Shown in pieces: positions 1-10,165 of a DNA stretch of 64,000 nt. Position 1 is the stretch's first letter; each line of letters begins with the position of its first letter. A program made the translations under genes and the position numbers. The notes beneath the pieces are model-generated. The model worked only from the letters and a program-made list of their open reading frames with translations, made no database searches and was not told the DNA's origin. Source of the DNA: Pseudomonas putida (GTDB lineage: Bacteria; Pseudomonadota; Gammaproteobacteria; Pseudomonadales; Pseudomonadaceae); NCBI GenBank assembly GCA_041879295.1, contig CP047152.1, positions 3,973,501 through 4,037,500 on the forward strand, in the 5' to 3' direction.

Positions 1-13
1 GTATTCGCTCACT

Positions 14-1468
14 ATGATCAAAACGCTTCGACCCCTCATTCTTGCCGGCCTGCTGTTGCCGCTTGCCTTGCCCAGCCACGCCGCCGTCAATACCACCCTG
101 CCTGCCAAAGTGCAGCAGGCGCTCAAGGCCAACAAGCTGCAGGACACAGCGCTGTCGCTGGTGATGCTGCCGCTGGACGGCCCCGGCACCCCGACCGTGT
201 TCAATGCCGATGTGTCGGTGAACCCGGCGTCGACCATGAAACTGGTCACCACCTACGCCGCCCTCGAACTGCTTGGCCCGACCTTCCAGTGGAAAACCGA
301 GTTCTACACTGACGGCACCCTGAGCAACGGCGTGCTTAACGGTAACCTCTACCTTAAAGGTGGCGGTGACCCCAAACTGAACATGGAAAAGCTGTGGCTG
401 CTGATGCGTGACCTGCGCGCCAATGGCGTGCGCACCGTCACCGGTGACCTGGTGCTGGACCGCAGCCACTTCGTGCAACCCAACCTGCCGCAGTTCAACG
501 ATGACGGCGGCGATGAAAACAAGCCGTTCCTGGTCAAGCCCGACTCACTGCTGGTCAACCTCAAGGCCCTGCGCTTCGTGGCCCGTAATGATGGTGGCAA
601 GGTCACCGTCGCAGTCGAGCCGCCGATTGCCCGCATCCGCATCGACAACCAGGTCAAGCCGGTAGCCTCGAAGAAATGCACCGGTGATGTACGCTACAAC
701 CCGGTGCCTCAGGCCGACGGCATCAGTGTAACGGTCAGCGGCCAACTGGGTGACGGCTGCAACTCGCAAACCTACCTGTCGCTGCTCGACCACCCAACCT
801 ACGCCGCCGGTGCCGTACGCGCCATCTGGAGCGAACTGGGCGGCAACATCCAGGGTGGCGACCGCATCGAGAATGTGCCCAAGAGCGCTCGCCTGCTGGC
901 CCGCGCCTTCTCGCCCGACCTGGTGGAAGTGATCCGCGACATCAACAAGTACAGCAACAACACCATGGCCCAGCAGCTGTTCCTGAGCCTTGGCGCGCAG
1001 TTCCGCACCGATGCCGATGGTGACGACGCCCGTGCTGCCCAGCGCGTGGTACGCCAATGGCTGGCGAAAAAAGGCATTACCGCGCCGCACCTGGTGATGG
1101 AAAACGGCTCTGGCCTGTCGCGTGCCGAACGGGTCAGTACCCGGGAAATGGCCGAGATGCTCAAAGCCGCCTGGAAGAGCCCTTACGCCGCCGAGTTCAT
1201 GAGCTCGATGCCGCTGGTGGGCATGGACGGCACCATGCGCAAGCGTCTCAAGCGCACCGCGATGACCGGTGAGGGGCACATCAAGACCGGCACACTGAAC
1301 ACTGTACGGGCGATTGCCGGCTTCAGCCGCGACAGCAACGGCCATACCTGGGCGGTGGCGGCGATCCTCAACGACCCCAAACCGTGGGGTGCCTCGCAGG
1401 TGCTGGACCAGGTGCTGCTTGACCTGTATCGCCAGCCGAAGCTGGCTGGCAGCACAGCGGCCAACTGA
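14..1468 (+). CDS. dacB: D-alanyl-D-alanine carboxypeptidase/endopeptidase (PBP4, peptidase S13)
   Basis: Predicted 484-residue periplasmic low-molecular-weight penicillin-binding protein that trims or cleaves peptidoglycan cross-links. An N-terminal signal peptide (charged MIKTLR, hydrophobic stretch, SHA-A cleavage near residue 24) is visible. The three active-site motifs of the family are present: SxxK as STMK (Ser73, Lys76), SNN near residue 315, and KTG in GHIKTGTL near residue 425. The length fits family S13. The start lies 13 bases from the window edge, so the promoter is outside and the ribosome-binding site cannot be judged. The next gene is convergent. Confidence 0.95.
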   Translation: MIKTLRPLILAGLLLPLALPSHAAVNTTLPAKVQQALKANKLQDTALSLVMLPLDGPGTPTVFNADVSVNPASTMKLVTTYAALELLGPTFQWKTEFYTDGTLSNGVLNGNLYLKGGGDPKLNMEKLWLLMRDLRANGVRTVTGDLVLDRSHFVQPNLPQFNDDGGDENKPFLVKPDSLLVNLKALRFVARNDGGKVTVAVEPPIARIRIDNQVKPVASKKCTGDVRYNPVPQADGISVTVSGQLGDGCNSQTYLSLLDHPTYAAGAVRAIWSELGGNIQGGDRIENVPKSARLLARAFSPDLVEVIRDINKYSNNTMAQQLFLSLGAQFRTDADGDDARAAQRVVRQWLAKKGITAPHLVMENGSGLSRAERVSTREMAEMLKAAWKSPYAAEFMSSMPLVGMDGTMRKRLKRTAMTGEGHIKTGTLNTVRAIAGFSRDSNGHTWAVAAILNDPKPWGASQVLDQVLLDLYRQPKLAGSTAAN

Positions 1469-1532
1469 CTCCACCTGCCATCACCCGGGCCGGCTCCCGC
1501 GCTCGACGCAGGCGCGGCCTTGGGTCGTGCAA

Positions 1533-1549
1533 GGGCCGCAAAGCGGCCC
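1533..1549. terminator. GC hairpin between convergent dacB and the cyclase gene
   Basis: Perfect 7-bp stem GGGCCGC / GCGGCCC with an AAA loop, in the 104-bp gap between two convergent genes. There is no clear T-tract on either side, so it may be a weak terminator, a transcript-end stabiliser or a small dispersed repeat rather than a classical terminator. Confidence 0.35.
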
Positions 1550-1572
1550 CTACGCCGACCGCGCGCGCGGTT

Positions 1573-3963
1573 TTATAGCGGCTCCCCCTCCACCCGGTCC
1601 CGCCCGGCCTGCTTGGCCGCATACACGCCGGCATCGGCGCGCAACAGCAAGGCATCGGCGCCCTCGCCCAACCGCCACTGCGCCACACCAAAGCTCGCGG
1701 TCACCTGGCCCACGCCTTCCACCGGCACATTGCGCACCCCTTGCCACAACTCCAGCGCCAGCAGCCGCGCCTGGTCGACATCGCTGCCCGGGCATAGCAC
1801 CATGAACTCTTCCCCGCCCAAGCGGCAGAACACATCGGTACGCCTTAAACGCTGACCGATGCGCTGGCACAGGCTGCGCAGCACCCGGTCGCCGACGGCA
1901 TGGCCGAAGCGGTCGTTGATGCGCTTGAAGTGATCAATATCGAGCATGATCACCGACAGTGCCAAACCATCGCGCTGGGCCCGTTCCAGTTCGATCTTGA
2001 GCCGCTCCTGGAAGTAGCGACGGTTATGGATACCGGTCAGCGAGTCGGTGACCGACAGCGCCCGCAACTCTTCTTCCACGCCCTTCAGGTCGGAGATGTC
2101 CGTCAGGTAGCCATGCCACAGGGTACAGCCCTGCTCGCCCACTTCTGGCGTCGCCTCGCCACGCACCCAGCGCAGCCCGGCCCGTGGCAGGCAGACCCGA
2201 TACTCCTCGCGCCAGGGTGACAGGTGTTCGGCCGAATAGCGCACCGAGCGGCGCACGCGCTCCAGGTCATCGGGGTGGATACGTTCGAACACCGCCGCGG
2301 CATCCTCACGCAACTGCAGCAGGTCGACCTCATAGATGTCATACAGGCCCATGCTGGCGTATGGAAAGCAAGAATGGCCGTTGGCATCCAGGCGATATTG
2401 GTAGATGCCGCCCGGCACTTCGGCGCTGAGCTTTTCCAGCAACCGGTCACGCGCTGCCAACGCCTCATGCACCCGGCGCCGCTCGGTAACATCAATGCAG
2501 ATGGCCAGGTAGCCAACCCACAACCCCTGTTCGTCGAGCATGGCAGTCACCAGCATGTTGGCGACCAACTGGCTGCCATCGGCTCGTAGCAAGGTCCACT
2601 CACCAGGCTCGGCCCCGTGCGCCTGCACCGTTTCCGCGAACATCGCCTGGCCGCCAGCAATGGCGCGGCCAAAGCGCAAGCTCAAGGCCTGAGCACGCAG
2701 GTTCAGTTCCTCCGGCAGTACCAGGTCGTCAAGGCGCAACCGGCCGATCGCTTCGCTGGCTGCGTAACCGAGCATGCGTTCGGCGCCGGCGTTGAACGTG
2801 CTGACCACCCCTTTGAGGTTGGTGGCGATGATCGCCACCTGGGTCGCGGCGTCCAGCACACTGCGCAGTTGGTTGTGGGTGCCACGCAACGACTGCTCGC
2901 TGACCTGCAGTTCGGCAGTACGCTGTGCAACCAGGGCCAGGGCGCGCTGACGCTGGCTTAACAGGCTGTAGAGCAGCACGCTGAGCAACAGGCTCAACAA
3001 CCCGCCCAGCAAGCCGACCGCCAGCACTGCCGAGGTGCGGTTCGCCTGCACGAACGCCTGGCTCGGTTGAATATTCAGCTGGAAATGGTGATCGGCCAGG
3101 CGCAACACAGGGTTGCTGGCCAGCGCCAAGGGCGCGACTGGATTTTGTGAATCGAACATCACGACAGGGCCTTGTAACCCAGACGGGTCCGTGATGTGCA
3201 CCACAAGGTTGTCATCGGCCGCTACCGGCCGCCCCTCGCTGACCAGCTCGCGCATGCTCAGCAAGGCCATCACATAGCCCGCGGCCGCACCACGGGGGTC
3301 GGCATCGGAAAATACCGGTGCCACCATCAGCAGGCCGGGCTCTGCCGAGTGGGTATCGAACAGGGTCAATGGCTCGGACACCGCCATGCTGCCCGGCCCC
3401 AGCGCCCGCGCCAGGGCTGCCTGGGGCCCGCTTTGACCCGCGAGGTCCAGGCCATAAGGCAACCCGGGCCGATCGCCCGACTGGGTATAGAGCACCGGGA
3501 AGTAATGGTCGCGCTGCGACGCCGGGCGCCACTGGCCTTGCGCATCCAGGTCACGAATCACATAGCCTGGGCCGGTATGGGCACTGGCCAGGCGCTCGAA
3601 TTCGGCGCGTTGCCCAGCCTCGACGCGCGGCGCCCAGGCATAGGCCAGGGTGCGTTGCAGCAGTGGCCGGGCATAGCCGTCGAATTCGCGCAGGGTGATT
3701 TCGCTGGAAAAGCTGAAAAACCGTCGCAGCCCGTCCAGGCGCTGCTGCTGCTCGTCAAAGCGCTCGGCAATACGGCTGAAGCGCTCGCTGGCCAGCAGCT
3801 CGAAGCGCTGGCGCAGCTGCTGCTTGTAGAAGGTGTGCGCGGCAAATGCCAGGGCAGCGGTCAACAAGCCGCCGGCCACCAGTGCGATCAGCGCCATCGC
3901 CCAGGCAGACACCCTCTCTGTGCACAAGCCAAGTAACCGCGCACGCACGCCACCCTTTGACAT
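1573..3963 (-). CDS. Membrane diguanylate cyclase with CHASE, PAS and GGDEF domains
   Basis: Predicted 796-residue sensor that makes cyclic di-GMP. The order is: TM helix (about 20-42), periplasmic CHASE-like sensing region (about 80-290), second TM helix (about 313-335, rich in Leu/Val), a coiled linker, two PAS segments, then a C-terminal GGDEF domain. The catalytic loop reads GGEEF at about 716-720, and an RxxD inhibitory site (RRTD) lies five residues upstream at about 707-710, so product feedback inhibition is expected. There is no EAL domain. It is a single gene, convergent with dacB. The ligand of the CHASE region cannot be told from sequence. Confidence 0.9.
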   Translation of the reverse strand: MSKGGVRARLLGLCTERVSAWAMALIALVAGGLLTAALAFAAHTFYKQQLRQRFELLASERFSRIAERFDEQQQRLDGLRRFFSFSSEITLREFDGYARPLLQRTLAYAWAPRVEAGQRAEFERLASAHTGPGYVIRDLDAQGQWRPASQRDHYFPVLYTQSGDRPGLPYGLDLAGQSGPQAALARALGPGSMAVSEPLTLFDTHSAEPGLLMVAPVFSDADPRGAAAGYVMALLSMRELVSEGRPVAADDNLVVHITDPSGLQGPVVMFDSQNPVAPLALASNPVLRLADHHFQLNIQPSQAFVQANRTSAVLAVGLLGGLLSLLLSVLLYSLLSQRQRALALVAQRTAELQVSEQSLRGTHNQLRSVLDAATQVAIIATNLKGVVSTFNAGAERMLGYAASEAIGRLRLDDLVLPEELNLRAQALSLRFGRAIAGGQAMFAETVQAHGAEPGEWTLLRADGSQLVANMLVTAMLDEQGLWVGYLAICIDVTERRRVHEALAARDRLLEKLSAEVPGGIYQYRLDANGHSCFPYASMGLYDIYEVDLLQLREDAAAVFERIHPDDLERVRRSVRYSAEHLSPWREEYRVCLPRAGLRWVRGEATPEVGEQGCTLWHGYLTDISDLKGVEEELRALSVTDSLTGIHNRRYFQERLKIELERAQRDGLALSVIMLDIDHFKRINDRFGHAVGDRVLRSLCQRIGQRLRRTDVFCRLGGEEFMVLCPGSDVDQARLLALELWQGVRNVPVEGVGQVTASFGVAQWRLGEGADALLLRADAGVYAAKQAGRDRVEGEPL

Positions 3964-4057
3964 ACACCCATCTCGTCACGTCAGCGTCCTGCGGATTATC
4001 TTGCCCTGACCTCAGTTATAGCTATTGGCCATTAGCCGCGCAATGTACCTCGTCGCC

Positions 4058-6250
4058 TTACCGAAGCTGCAAACGCCAGGCGCGATGGATACGGTTATTT
4101 CGGGCGAAGTCCGGGTCCAGGGTCTGGGCGCTGATTTCTTCCACCACGTAACGCGCCATCAGGTGCTCGTCCAGCTGGAACTTGCGGAAGTTGTTGGAGA
4201 AATACAGCACGCCACCCGGCGCCAGGCGGGCCATGGCCAGGTCCAGCAGCTGCACATGATCACGCTGCACGTCGAATACGCCTTCCATGCGCTTGGAGTT
4301 GGAGAAGGTTGGCGGGTCGATGAAGATCAGGTCGTAGCTGTCACGGTTGCCTTCCAGCCAGGCCATTACATCGCTCTGTTCCAGGCGATTGCGCTCGGAA
4401 TAGCCATTGAGCGCCAGGTTACGCCGGGCCCAGTCCAGGTAGGTCTTCGACAAGTCGACGCTGGTGGTGCTGCGCGCACCGCCCTTGGCCGCGTGCACAG
4501 TGGCCGTGGCGGTGTAGCAGAACAGGTTGAGGAAGCGCTTGCCGGCAGCCTCGCGCTGGATGCGCATACGCATCGGGCGGTGGTCAAGGAACAGGCCGGT
4601 ATCCAGGTAGTCGGTGAGGTTGACCAGCAGCTTGACGCCACCTTCGCTCACCTCCTGGAAGCGGCCCTCAGTGGCCTGACGTTCGTACTGGCGCGTGCCG
4701 CTCTGCCGCTCGCGACGCTTGAGCACTACACGCTGCGGCGAAATACCCAGCGCCTGCGGGATGGCCGCCAGTGCATCGAGCAGGCGCGCCTGAGCCTTGT
4801 CCGGGTCGACCGAACGTGGCGCGGCGTATTCCTGCACGTGTACCCAGTCCTGGTACAGGTCGACCGCCAGGGCATATTCGGGCATGTCGGCATCGTACAG
4901 GCGGTAGCAGTCGATCTGCTCGCGACGGGCCCACTTGCCCAGTTGCTTGAGGTTCTTTTGCAGGCGGTTGGCGAACATCTGCGCGCCTTCCGACAGCCGC
5001 GCTGGCTCGCTGGCCTGCGGCGCCTGCTGACGGGTTTCGGTGCCTTCAGGCTGCGCTTCGCGACGTTCACCCGTGACGAACTGGTCAGGCTGCACCTTGA
5101 ACAGCAACAGCTTGCATGGCAATGCGCCGTTCCAGAACGCGTACTGCTTGTGGCTACGAATGCCCATGCGCTTGCCCAGTTGCGGCGCGCCGGTGAATAC
5201 CGCTGCTTCCCAGCCCATGCAGGCCTGGCGCAGGCGCTCGCCCAGATTCTGGTAGAGGTACAGCAGGCTGGCTTCGTCACCCAGACGCTCGCCGTAGGGC
5301 GGGTTGCTGATGACCAGACCTTTCTGGTTCTGGTCCGGACGTGGCTCGAAGGTGCTGACTTCGCCCTGGTAGATCTTTACCCAGTCGCCCAGGCCGGCAC
5401 GCTCGACGTTGTTGCGGCCCGGCTGGATCAGCCGCGGGTCAGCCTCGTAGCCACGGATCCACAATGGTGGCTTGGCCAGGCCGGCCTGCGCGCGCGCCTG
5501 CGCTTCGTCATGCACCTTGCGCCACAGCGCCGGCACATGGCCGAGCCAGGCACTGAAGCCCCAGCGTTCGCGCTTGAGGTTAGGGGCGATATCGGCGGCG
5601 ATCATGGCTGCCTCGACCAGGAAGGTACCCACACCGCACATCGGGTCGGCCAGCGCACCACCTTCGGCAGCAATACGCGGCCAGCCAGCACGGATCAACA
5701 CCGCTGCCGCCAGGTTTTCCTTCAGTGGCGCGGCGCCTTGCTGCAGGCGGTAGCCACGCTGGTGCAGGCTGTGCCCGGACAGGTCGAGGGACAGAATGGC
5801 CTCGCCACGGTCCAGGCGCAGGTGCACACGCACGTCAGGGTCGATCTTTTCCACGGACGGGCGCAGGCCTTCGCGGTTACGCAGCTTGTCGACGATCGCA
5901 TCCTTGACCTTCAGCGCACCGAAATGGGTATTGTCGATGCCTGAGCCATGGCCGCTGAACTCCACAGCCAGGGTGCCGTCGGCTGCCAGGTGGTCGGCCC
6001 AGTCGACCGCGTGCACACCGTCGTAAAGGTCGTCGGCGTTCTTCATCGAGAAGCGCTTGAGCACCAGCAATACGCGGTTGGCCAGCCGCGACCAGACACA
6101 CAGGCGGTAAGCAGTTTCCATGTCGGCGGCGCCGCGAATGGCCGAGGTGTGCTCGCGCACCTCGTCAAGGCCGAGGCCTTTGGCCTCTTCGGCGAGCAGG
6201 CTTTCAAGGCCTTTGGGACAGGTGAGGTAAAGTTCGAAACGGTCCGACAT
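4058..6250 (-). CDS. rlmL: Bifunctional 23S rRNA methyltransferase RlmKL (m2G2445 / m7G2069)
   Basis: Predicted 730-residue fusion of two rRNA methyltransferases, the usual gammaproteobacterial form. An N-terminal THUMP RNA-binding region (about 45-155) precedes the RlmL domain with SAM motif DPMCGVGTF (202-210) and the N6/N2-methylase motif NPPY (316-319). The C-terminal RlmK domain carries IDPPTFSNSK near residue 645. The open frame continues upstream, but the family begins at MSDRFELYL, which starts at 6250. A very long open frame on the opposite strand is a coding-bias shadow. Confidence 0.95.
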   Translation of the reverse strand: MSDRFELYLTCPKGLESLLAEEAKGLGLDEVREHTSAIRGAADMETAYRLCVWSRLANRVLLVLKRFSMKNADDLYDGVHAVDWADHLAADGTLAVEFSGHGSGIDNTHFGALKVKDAIVDKLRNREGLRPSVEKIDPDVRVHLRLDRGEAILSLDLSGHSLHQRGYRLQQGAAPLKENLAAAVLIRAGWPRIAAEGGALADPMCGVGTFLVEAAMIAADIAPNLKRERWGFSAWLGHVPALWRKVHDEAQARAQAGLAKPPLWIRGYEADPRLIQPGRNNVERAGLGDWVKIYQGEVSTFEPRPDQNQKGLVISNPPYGERLGDEASLLYLYQNLGERLRQACMGWEAAVFTGAPQLGKRMGIRSHKQYAFWNGALPCKLLLFKVQPDQFVTGERREAQPEGTETRQQAPQASEPARLSEGAQMFANRLQKNLKQLGKWARREQIDCYRLYDADMPEYALAVDLYQDWVHVQEYAAPRSVDPDKAQARLLDALAAIPQALGISPQRVVLKRRERQSGTRQYERQATEGRFQEVSEGGVKLLVNLTDYLDTGLFLDHRPMRMRIQREAAGKRFLNLFCYTATATVHAAKGGARSTTSVDLSKTYLDWARRNLALNGYSERNRLEQSDVMAWLEGNRDSYDLIFIDPPTFSNSKRMEGVFDVQRDHVQLLDLAMARLAPGGVLYFSNNFRKFQLDEHLMARYVVEEISAQTLDPDFARNNRIHRAWRLQLR

Positions 6251-6811
6251 GAGTATTCCAGCGCCTTGGGCTATTTGACTGACGGGGCGACGCATCGCCC
6301 CGCGATGTTTGCCCGTACACCTTTCCAGCAGGCGTGCGGGTGGCCCTCTGCGCACACAAAGTGCAGCAGAAAAGCCGGGCCGCCTGACCGATCCGTGCCT
6401 GGCCCAGTGGCAAAGACAGCTTAGATCATCAGGCAGTACGAGAAATTCTGGCGACCTGCGGGCCGATGTGACCCTTCGTCGCATTTCAAATTATTTCTGT
6501 CATCCGCAAACAACGCTGGCGAAATGACGTCAAAGAACGGCAAAACCCGATCATTACGGGGCTGAACACCAAACAAGGTTGAGTCGCATTTATTTACTTA
6601 TCCCCTGACCCTTGGAAAGGTTACGTGCTTATGACAAAACGGTCATTCACACCGTGACTCGCATTCGATAGAACTGGTCTCAGGCCACTTCGCAACGAGG
6701 CGGCACTTTCAGCTCGCCACGCCGGCAGCGAGCGCAAACCGGCAGAACGACTCTGCCCGGCCTCGGAGAGGCCGACGGGACATTACAGTCAACAAGTGAG
6801 GGCAACACCCT
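6251..6811. other. Gene-free region between divergent rlmL and rmf
   Basis: About 560 bp without a convincing gene. The rmf-proximal half is AT-richer and must hold the rmf promoter; a hairpin CGGCCTC-GGA-GAGGCCG at 6759-6775 would lie in the rmf 5' untranslated region. No recognised riboswitch was seen. Confidence 0.5.
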
Positions 6812-7027
6812 ATGAGAAGACTTAAGCGTGATCCGTTGGAAAGAGCATATTCACGTGGTTACCAATACGGGGTCACCGGCAAATCCCGCGAACTTTGCCC
6901 CTTCAATCTTCCTTCTGTTCGCCAAGCCTGGATCAACGGCTGGCGTGAAGGTCGCGGTGATAACTGGGACGGAATGACTGGCACCGCTGGCATCCATAGA
7001 CTCAACGAAAATCACGCCGTTGGCTGA
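6812..7027 (+). CDS. rmf: Ribosome modulation factor
   Basis: Predicted 71-residue basic protein of the RMF family, which drives 70S ribosomes into inactive 100S dimers in stationary phase and stress. The family signature is clear: MRRLKRDPLERAYSRGYQ, GKSRELCPF, and RQAWINGWREGR. It is longer than the E. coli protein (55 residues) by a C-terminal tail, as is usual in Pseudomonas. GAGGG lies 9 bases before the ATG. A strong terminator follows, so the gene is monocistronic. Confidence 0.95.
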   Translation: MRRLKRDPLERAYSRGYQYGVTGKSRELCPFNLPSVRQAWINGWREGRGDNWDGMTGTAGIHRLNENHAVG

Positions 7028-7088
7028 ACGAGGACACTGAATTCGATTTACCATGCACGCCCCATCCGGGCGGCGGGCGAAGGCCCAG

Positions 7089-7113
7089 GGGCCCCTTGAA
7101 GGGGCCCTTTTTT
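7089..7113 (+). terminator. Intrinsic terminator of rmf
   Basis: GGGCCCCT / AGGGGCCC stem with a 3-base loop followed by six T residues, about 60 bp after the rmf stop. Confidence 0.9.
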
Positions 7114-7168
7114 ATGCCTTGGCAAACCTCATCAGCCGTACCCACGCCCCTCGAATGGGCCTGTCAGA

Positions 7169-8191
7169 TCAGCGCGGCATTGCCGCGATAGCATCCACCG
7201 CTTCGCGAATCAGCGCCGGCCCCTTGTAAATGAAGCCCGAGTAAATCTGCACCAGGCTCGCCCCGGCCGCGATCTTTTCAGCAGCATGGCGGCCTTCGGT
7301 AATGCCACCGGCGGCGATGATCGGCAACTTGCCGCCCAGCTCACCTGCCAGCACCTTGACGATATGGGTGCTCTTTTCCAGCACCGGCGCGCCCGACAGG
7401 CCGCCCGCCTCGCCACCGTATGGCAATGCTTCGACACCTTCACGGCCCAGCGTGGTGTTGGTGGCGATCACCGCATCCATGCCCGACTCCATCAGCGCGG
7501 CGGCCACCAGCGCCGTTTCTTCGTCGCTCATGTCCGGCGCAATCTTGATTGCCAGCGGCACGCGCTTGCCGTGTGTGCCGGCCAGTTGCTCGCGGCGCTC
7601 GGCCAGGGCGTCGAGCAACTGCTTGAGCGAGTCCCCAAACTGCAGGCTGCGCAGGCCCGGGGTATTCGGCGAGCTGACATTGACCGTGATGTAGCTGGCG
7701 GCAGTGTAGACCTTGTCCAGGCAGATCAGGTAGTCATCGACGGCACGCTCGACCGGTGTGTCGAAGTTCTTGCCGATGTTGATGCCCAGCACCCCCTTGT
7801 AGCGCGACGCGCGTACGCGCTCGAGCAGGTGATCAACGCCCAGGTTGTTGAAGCCCATGCGATTGATGATGGCCGTGGCTTCCGGCAGGCGGAACAACCG
7901 CGGCTTGGGGTTGCCTGGCTGCGGACGCGGGGTGACAGTGCCGATTTCGACAAACCCGAAGCCCAACTGGGCGAAGCCGTCGATGGCCGCGCCGTTCTTG
8001 TCCAGGCCAGCAGCCAGGCCCACCGGGTTGGCGAAGTTCAAGCCCATGACCGAAACCGGCAATGACGCCGGTTGCTTGCACAGCATGCCGTTGAGGCCCA
8101 TACGGCCACCGGCGCCGATCAGGTCCAGGGACAGGTCGTGGGAAGTTTCCGGGGAAAGCTTGAACAGCAGCTGGCGGGCCAGGGTATACAT
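7169..8191 (-). CDS. pyrD: Dihydroorotate dehydrogenase (quinone), class 2
   Basis: Predicted 340-residue flavoenzyme oxidising dihydroorotate to orotate with ubiquinone in pyrimidine synthesis. The membrane-associating N-terminus [12 protein letters not shown], the family stretch [15 protein letters not shown], the catalytic-serine region [11 protein letters not shown] and the FMN-site stretch IAAGGI are visible. The open frame extends 53 codons upstream, but the class 2 N-terminus sets the start at 8191. It is transcribed divergently from nasS. Confidence 0.95.
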   Translation of the reverse strand: MYTLARQLLFKLSPETSHDLSLDLIGAGGRMGLNGMLCKQPASLPVSVMGLNFANPVGLAAGLDKNGAAIDGFAQLGFGFVEIGTVTPRPQPGNPKPRLFRLPEATAIINRMGFNNLGVDHLLERVRASRYKGVLGINIGKNFDTPVERAVDDYLICLDKVYTAASYITVNVSSPNTPGLRSLQFGDSLKQLLDALAERREQLAGTHGKRVPLAIKIAPDMSDEETALVAAALMESGMDAVIATNTTLGREGVEALPYGGEAGGLSGAPVLEKSTHIVKVLAGELGGKLPIIAAGGITEGRHAAEKIAAGASLVQIYSGFIYKGPALIREAVDAIAAMPR

Positions 8192-8269
8192 GGGCGGGCA
8201 AGGCTCAGGGTGAGTGAGGGGGCGATTATAGCCAGCGAGGGGCTGACAGGACAGCAAATCGTGGAGCGC

Positions 8270-8286
8270 TTGGCACATCGGTTGCA
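8270..8286 (+). promoter_or_regulatory. Sigma-54 promoter of nasST
   Basis: TGGCAC-N5-TTGCA (8271-8286), an exact match to the -24/-12 consensus, 42 bp before the nasS GTG. It predicts a start near 8298 and control by an enhancer-binding protein, most plausibly NtrC. No clear NtrC dyad was found between it and pyrD. Confidence 0.75.
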
Positions 8287-8328
8287 CCCGTTCAGCCCAC
8301 AGCCTTATCAGTAAGGGCGAGGACTCTT

Positions 8329-9543
8329 GTGAACACTGTACCCCGAGCAACGCCCCTGGCCTGGGTCAACGGCAGCGATGCGCCGGAAAAAACCAGCCTG
8401 AACATCGGCTACATGGCCCTGACCGACTGCGCTTCGGTGGTGGTCGCCGCCACCCAGGGCTTCGCCCAGCAGCACGGCCTTACCCTCAACCTCAAGCGCC
8501 AGGGCTCGTGGGCCGGGCTACGCGACAAGCTGGTCAGCGGCGAGCTGGACGCCGCGCATTGCCTGTATGGCCTGGTCTACGCCGTGCACCTGGGCATTGG
8601 CGGCGTACCTGCCAGCGACATGGCCGTGCTCATGGGGCTGAACCAGAACGCCCAGGCTATCAACCTGTCCCCTGCCCTGCAGCGCAAGGGCGTGACCAAC
8701 CCTGAGGCGCTGGCGCGCCTGGTGCACCAGCATGGCGCACGCCTGACGTTCGCCCAGACATTCCCCACTGGCACCCACGCCATGTGGCTGTATTACTGGC
8801 TGGCCAGCCAGGGCATCCACCCGCTGCGCGACGTCGACAGCGTCGTGGTGCCACCGGCGCAAATGGCTGCACACCTCCAGGCCGGGCGCATTGACGGCTT
8901 CTGCGTCGGTGAACCCTGGGCCGCCGACGCCGTGGCCAAAGGCCAAGGCTTCACCCTGGCCACCAGCCAGTCGATCTGGCCGGATCACCCGGAAAAGGTC
9001 CTGGCCTGCGCGCGCGCCTTTGCCGAGCAATACCCCAACAGCGCCCGCGCGCTGATCAAGGCGATCCTCACCGCCAGCCGGTTCATCGAGCAAAGCCCGG
9101 AAAACCGCCGCAGCACCGCGCAACTGCTGAGCGCAAGCACCTACCTGGACACCCCGCTGGACAGCATAGCCCCTCGCCTGCTCGGCCACTATGAGGACGG
9201 CCTGGGCAACCAATGGCAAGACCCGCATGCCCTGCGCCTGTTCGACCAAGGGCGGGCCAACTTGCCCTATCTGTCCGACGGTATGTGGTTCATGACCCAG
9301 TTCCGCCGTTGGGGCCTGCTGCGCGAAGACCCCGACTACCTCGGCGTGGCCCGGCAGGTCCAGCAACTGCAGCTGTACAGCGAGGCCGCACAGAGCCTGG
9401 GCATCGCTTGCCCGGGCCAGCCGATGCGCAGCAGCCTGCTGATCGATGGCTCCCGCTGGGACGGCAGCGACCCCTTCGGCTATGCCCGAAGTTTCAGCTT
9501 GCATGCCTTGGGCGACCTGCCCGATGCCCGTGTCGGCGTGTGA
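8329..9543 (+). CDS. nasS: Nitrate sensor protein NasS (NrtA/CmpA-like, cytoplasmic)
   Basis: Predicted 404-residue member of the nitrate/bicarbonate-binding (NrtA/CmpA) family. It has no signal peptide or lipobox, which separates it from transporter-binding subunits and fits NasS, which sequesters NasT until nitrate or nitrite binds. Family stretches include [27 protein letters not shown] and [13 protein letters not shown]. The start is a GTG. nasT follows after 14 bp, so the sensor and its partner are co-transcribed. Confidence 0.9.
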   Translation: MNTVPRATPLAWVNGSDAPEKTSLNIGYMALTDCASVVVAATQGFAQQHGLTLNLKRQGSWAGLRDKLVSGELDAAHCLYGLVYAVHLGIGGVPASDMAVLMGLNQNAQAINLSPALQRKGVTNPEALARLVHQHGARLTFAQTFPTGTHAMWLYYWLASQGIHPLRDVDSVVVPPAQMAAHLQAGRIDGFCVGEPWAADAVAKGQGFTLATSQSIWPDHPEKVLACARAFAEQYPNSARALIKAILTASRFIEQSPENRRSTAQLLSASTYLDTPLDSIAPRLLGHYEDGLGNQWQDPHALRLFDQGRANLPYLSDGMWFMTQFRRWGLLREDPDYLGVARQVQQLQLYSEAAQSLGIACPGQPMRSSLLIDGSRWDGSDPFGYARSFSLHALGDLPDARVGV

Positions 9544-9557
9544 GGGGGAGGACGAAC

Positions 9558-10133
9558 ATGTTGCGCATCCTGCTGATCGACGACACCCAGAGCAAGCTAG
9601 GTCGTCTCCGGGCGGCATTGAGTGAGGCCGGCTTCGAAATCATTGAAGCCCCGGACCTGACCATCGACCTGCCCGCCTGCGTCGAAACGGTGCGCCCGGA
9701 CGTAGTGCTGATCGATACCGACTCACCAGACCGTGACGTGATGGAACAGGTAGTGCTGGTCAGCCGTGACCAGCCGCGGCCCATCGTGTTGTTCACCGAC
9801 GAGCACGACCCCGGGATGATGCGCCAGGCCATTCAGGCAGGGGTCAGCGCCTATATTGTCGAGGGCATCCATGCTGCGCGGCTGCAGCCGATCCTGGATG
9901 TGGCCATGGCCCGCTTCGAAAGCGACCAGGCACTCAAGGCGCAGTTGCTTGCGCGCGACCAGCAATTGGCCGAACGCAAGCGCATCGAGCAGGCCAAGGG
10001 TTTGCTGATGAAGATGAAGGATTGCAACGAAGAGCAGGCCTATACCCTCATGCGTCGCCAGGCCATGAGCCGGCAACAGAAGCTGATCCAGGTGGCCGAA
10101 CAGATCATTGCCATGCATGAGATGCTCGGCTGA
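9558..10133 (+). CDS. nasT: NasT: response-regulator-like antiterminator with ANTAR domain
   Basis: Predicted 191-residue RNA-binding antiterminator. The N-terminal receiver-like domain keeps the acidic pocket (Asp8, Asp9, Asp53); a coiled segment leads to a C-terminal ANTAR domain (about 130-191) with RKRIEQAKGLLMKMK, EEQAYTLMRRQAM and VAEQIIAM. When released by NasS it is expected to bind hexaloop hairpins in nas leader RNA. The ATG at 9558 has a GGGGAGGA ribosome site; the longer open frame upstream is overlap with nasS. Confidence 0.92.
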   Translation: MLRILLIDDTQSKLGRLRAALSEAGFEIIEAPDLTIDLPACVETVRPDVVLIDTDSPDRDVMEQVVLVSRDQPRPIVLFTDEHDPGMMRQAIQAGVSAYIVEGIHAARLQPILDVAMARFESDQALKAQLLARDQQLAERKRIEQAKGLLMKMKDCNEEQAYTLMRRQAMSRQQKLIQVAEQIIAMHEMLG

Positions 10134-10165
10134 TGCGCTGGGCGTGAGATTTTTGGCGCCTGGCA

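Noticed and set aside
4025..5944. A 639-residue open frame antisense to rlmL
   Set aside because: Same antisense artefact; both RlmL and RlmK motifs are intact on the minus strand.
8192..8270. NtrC enhancer dyad upstream of the nasST promoter
   Set aside because: No pair of TGCACC/GGTGCA-like half-sites was found in the gap; the sites may lie inside pyrD or be too degenerate to call by eye.
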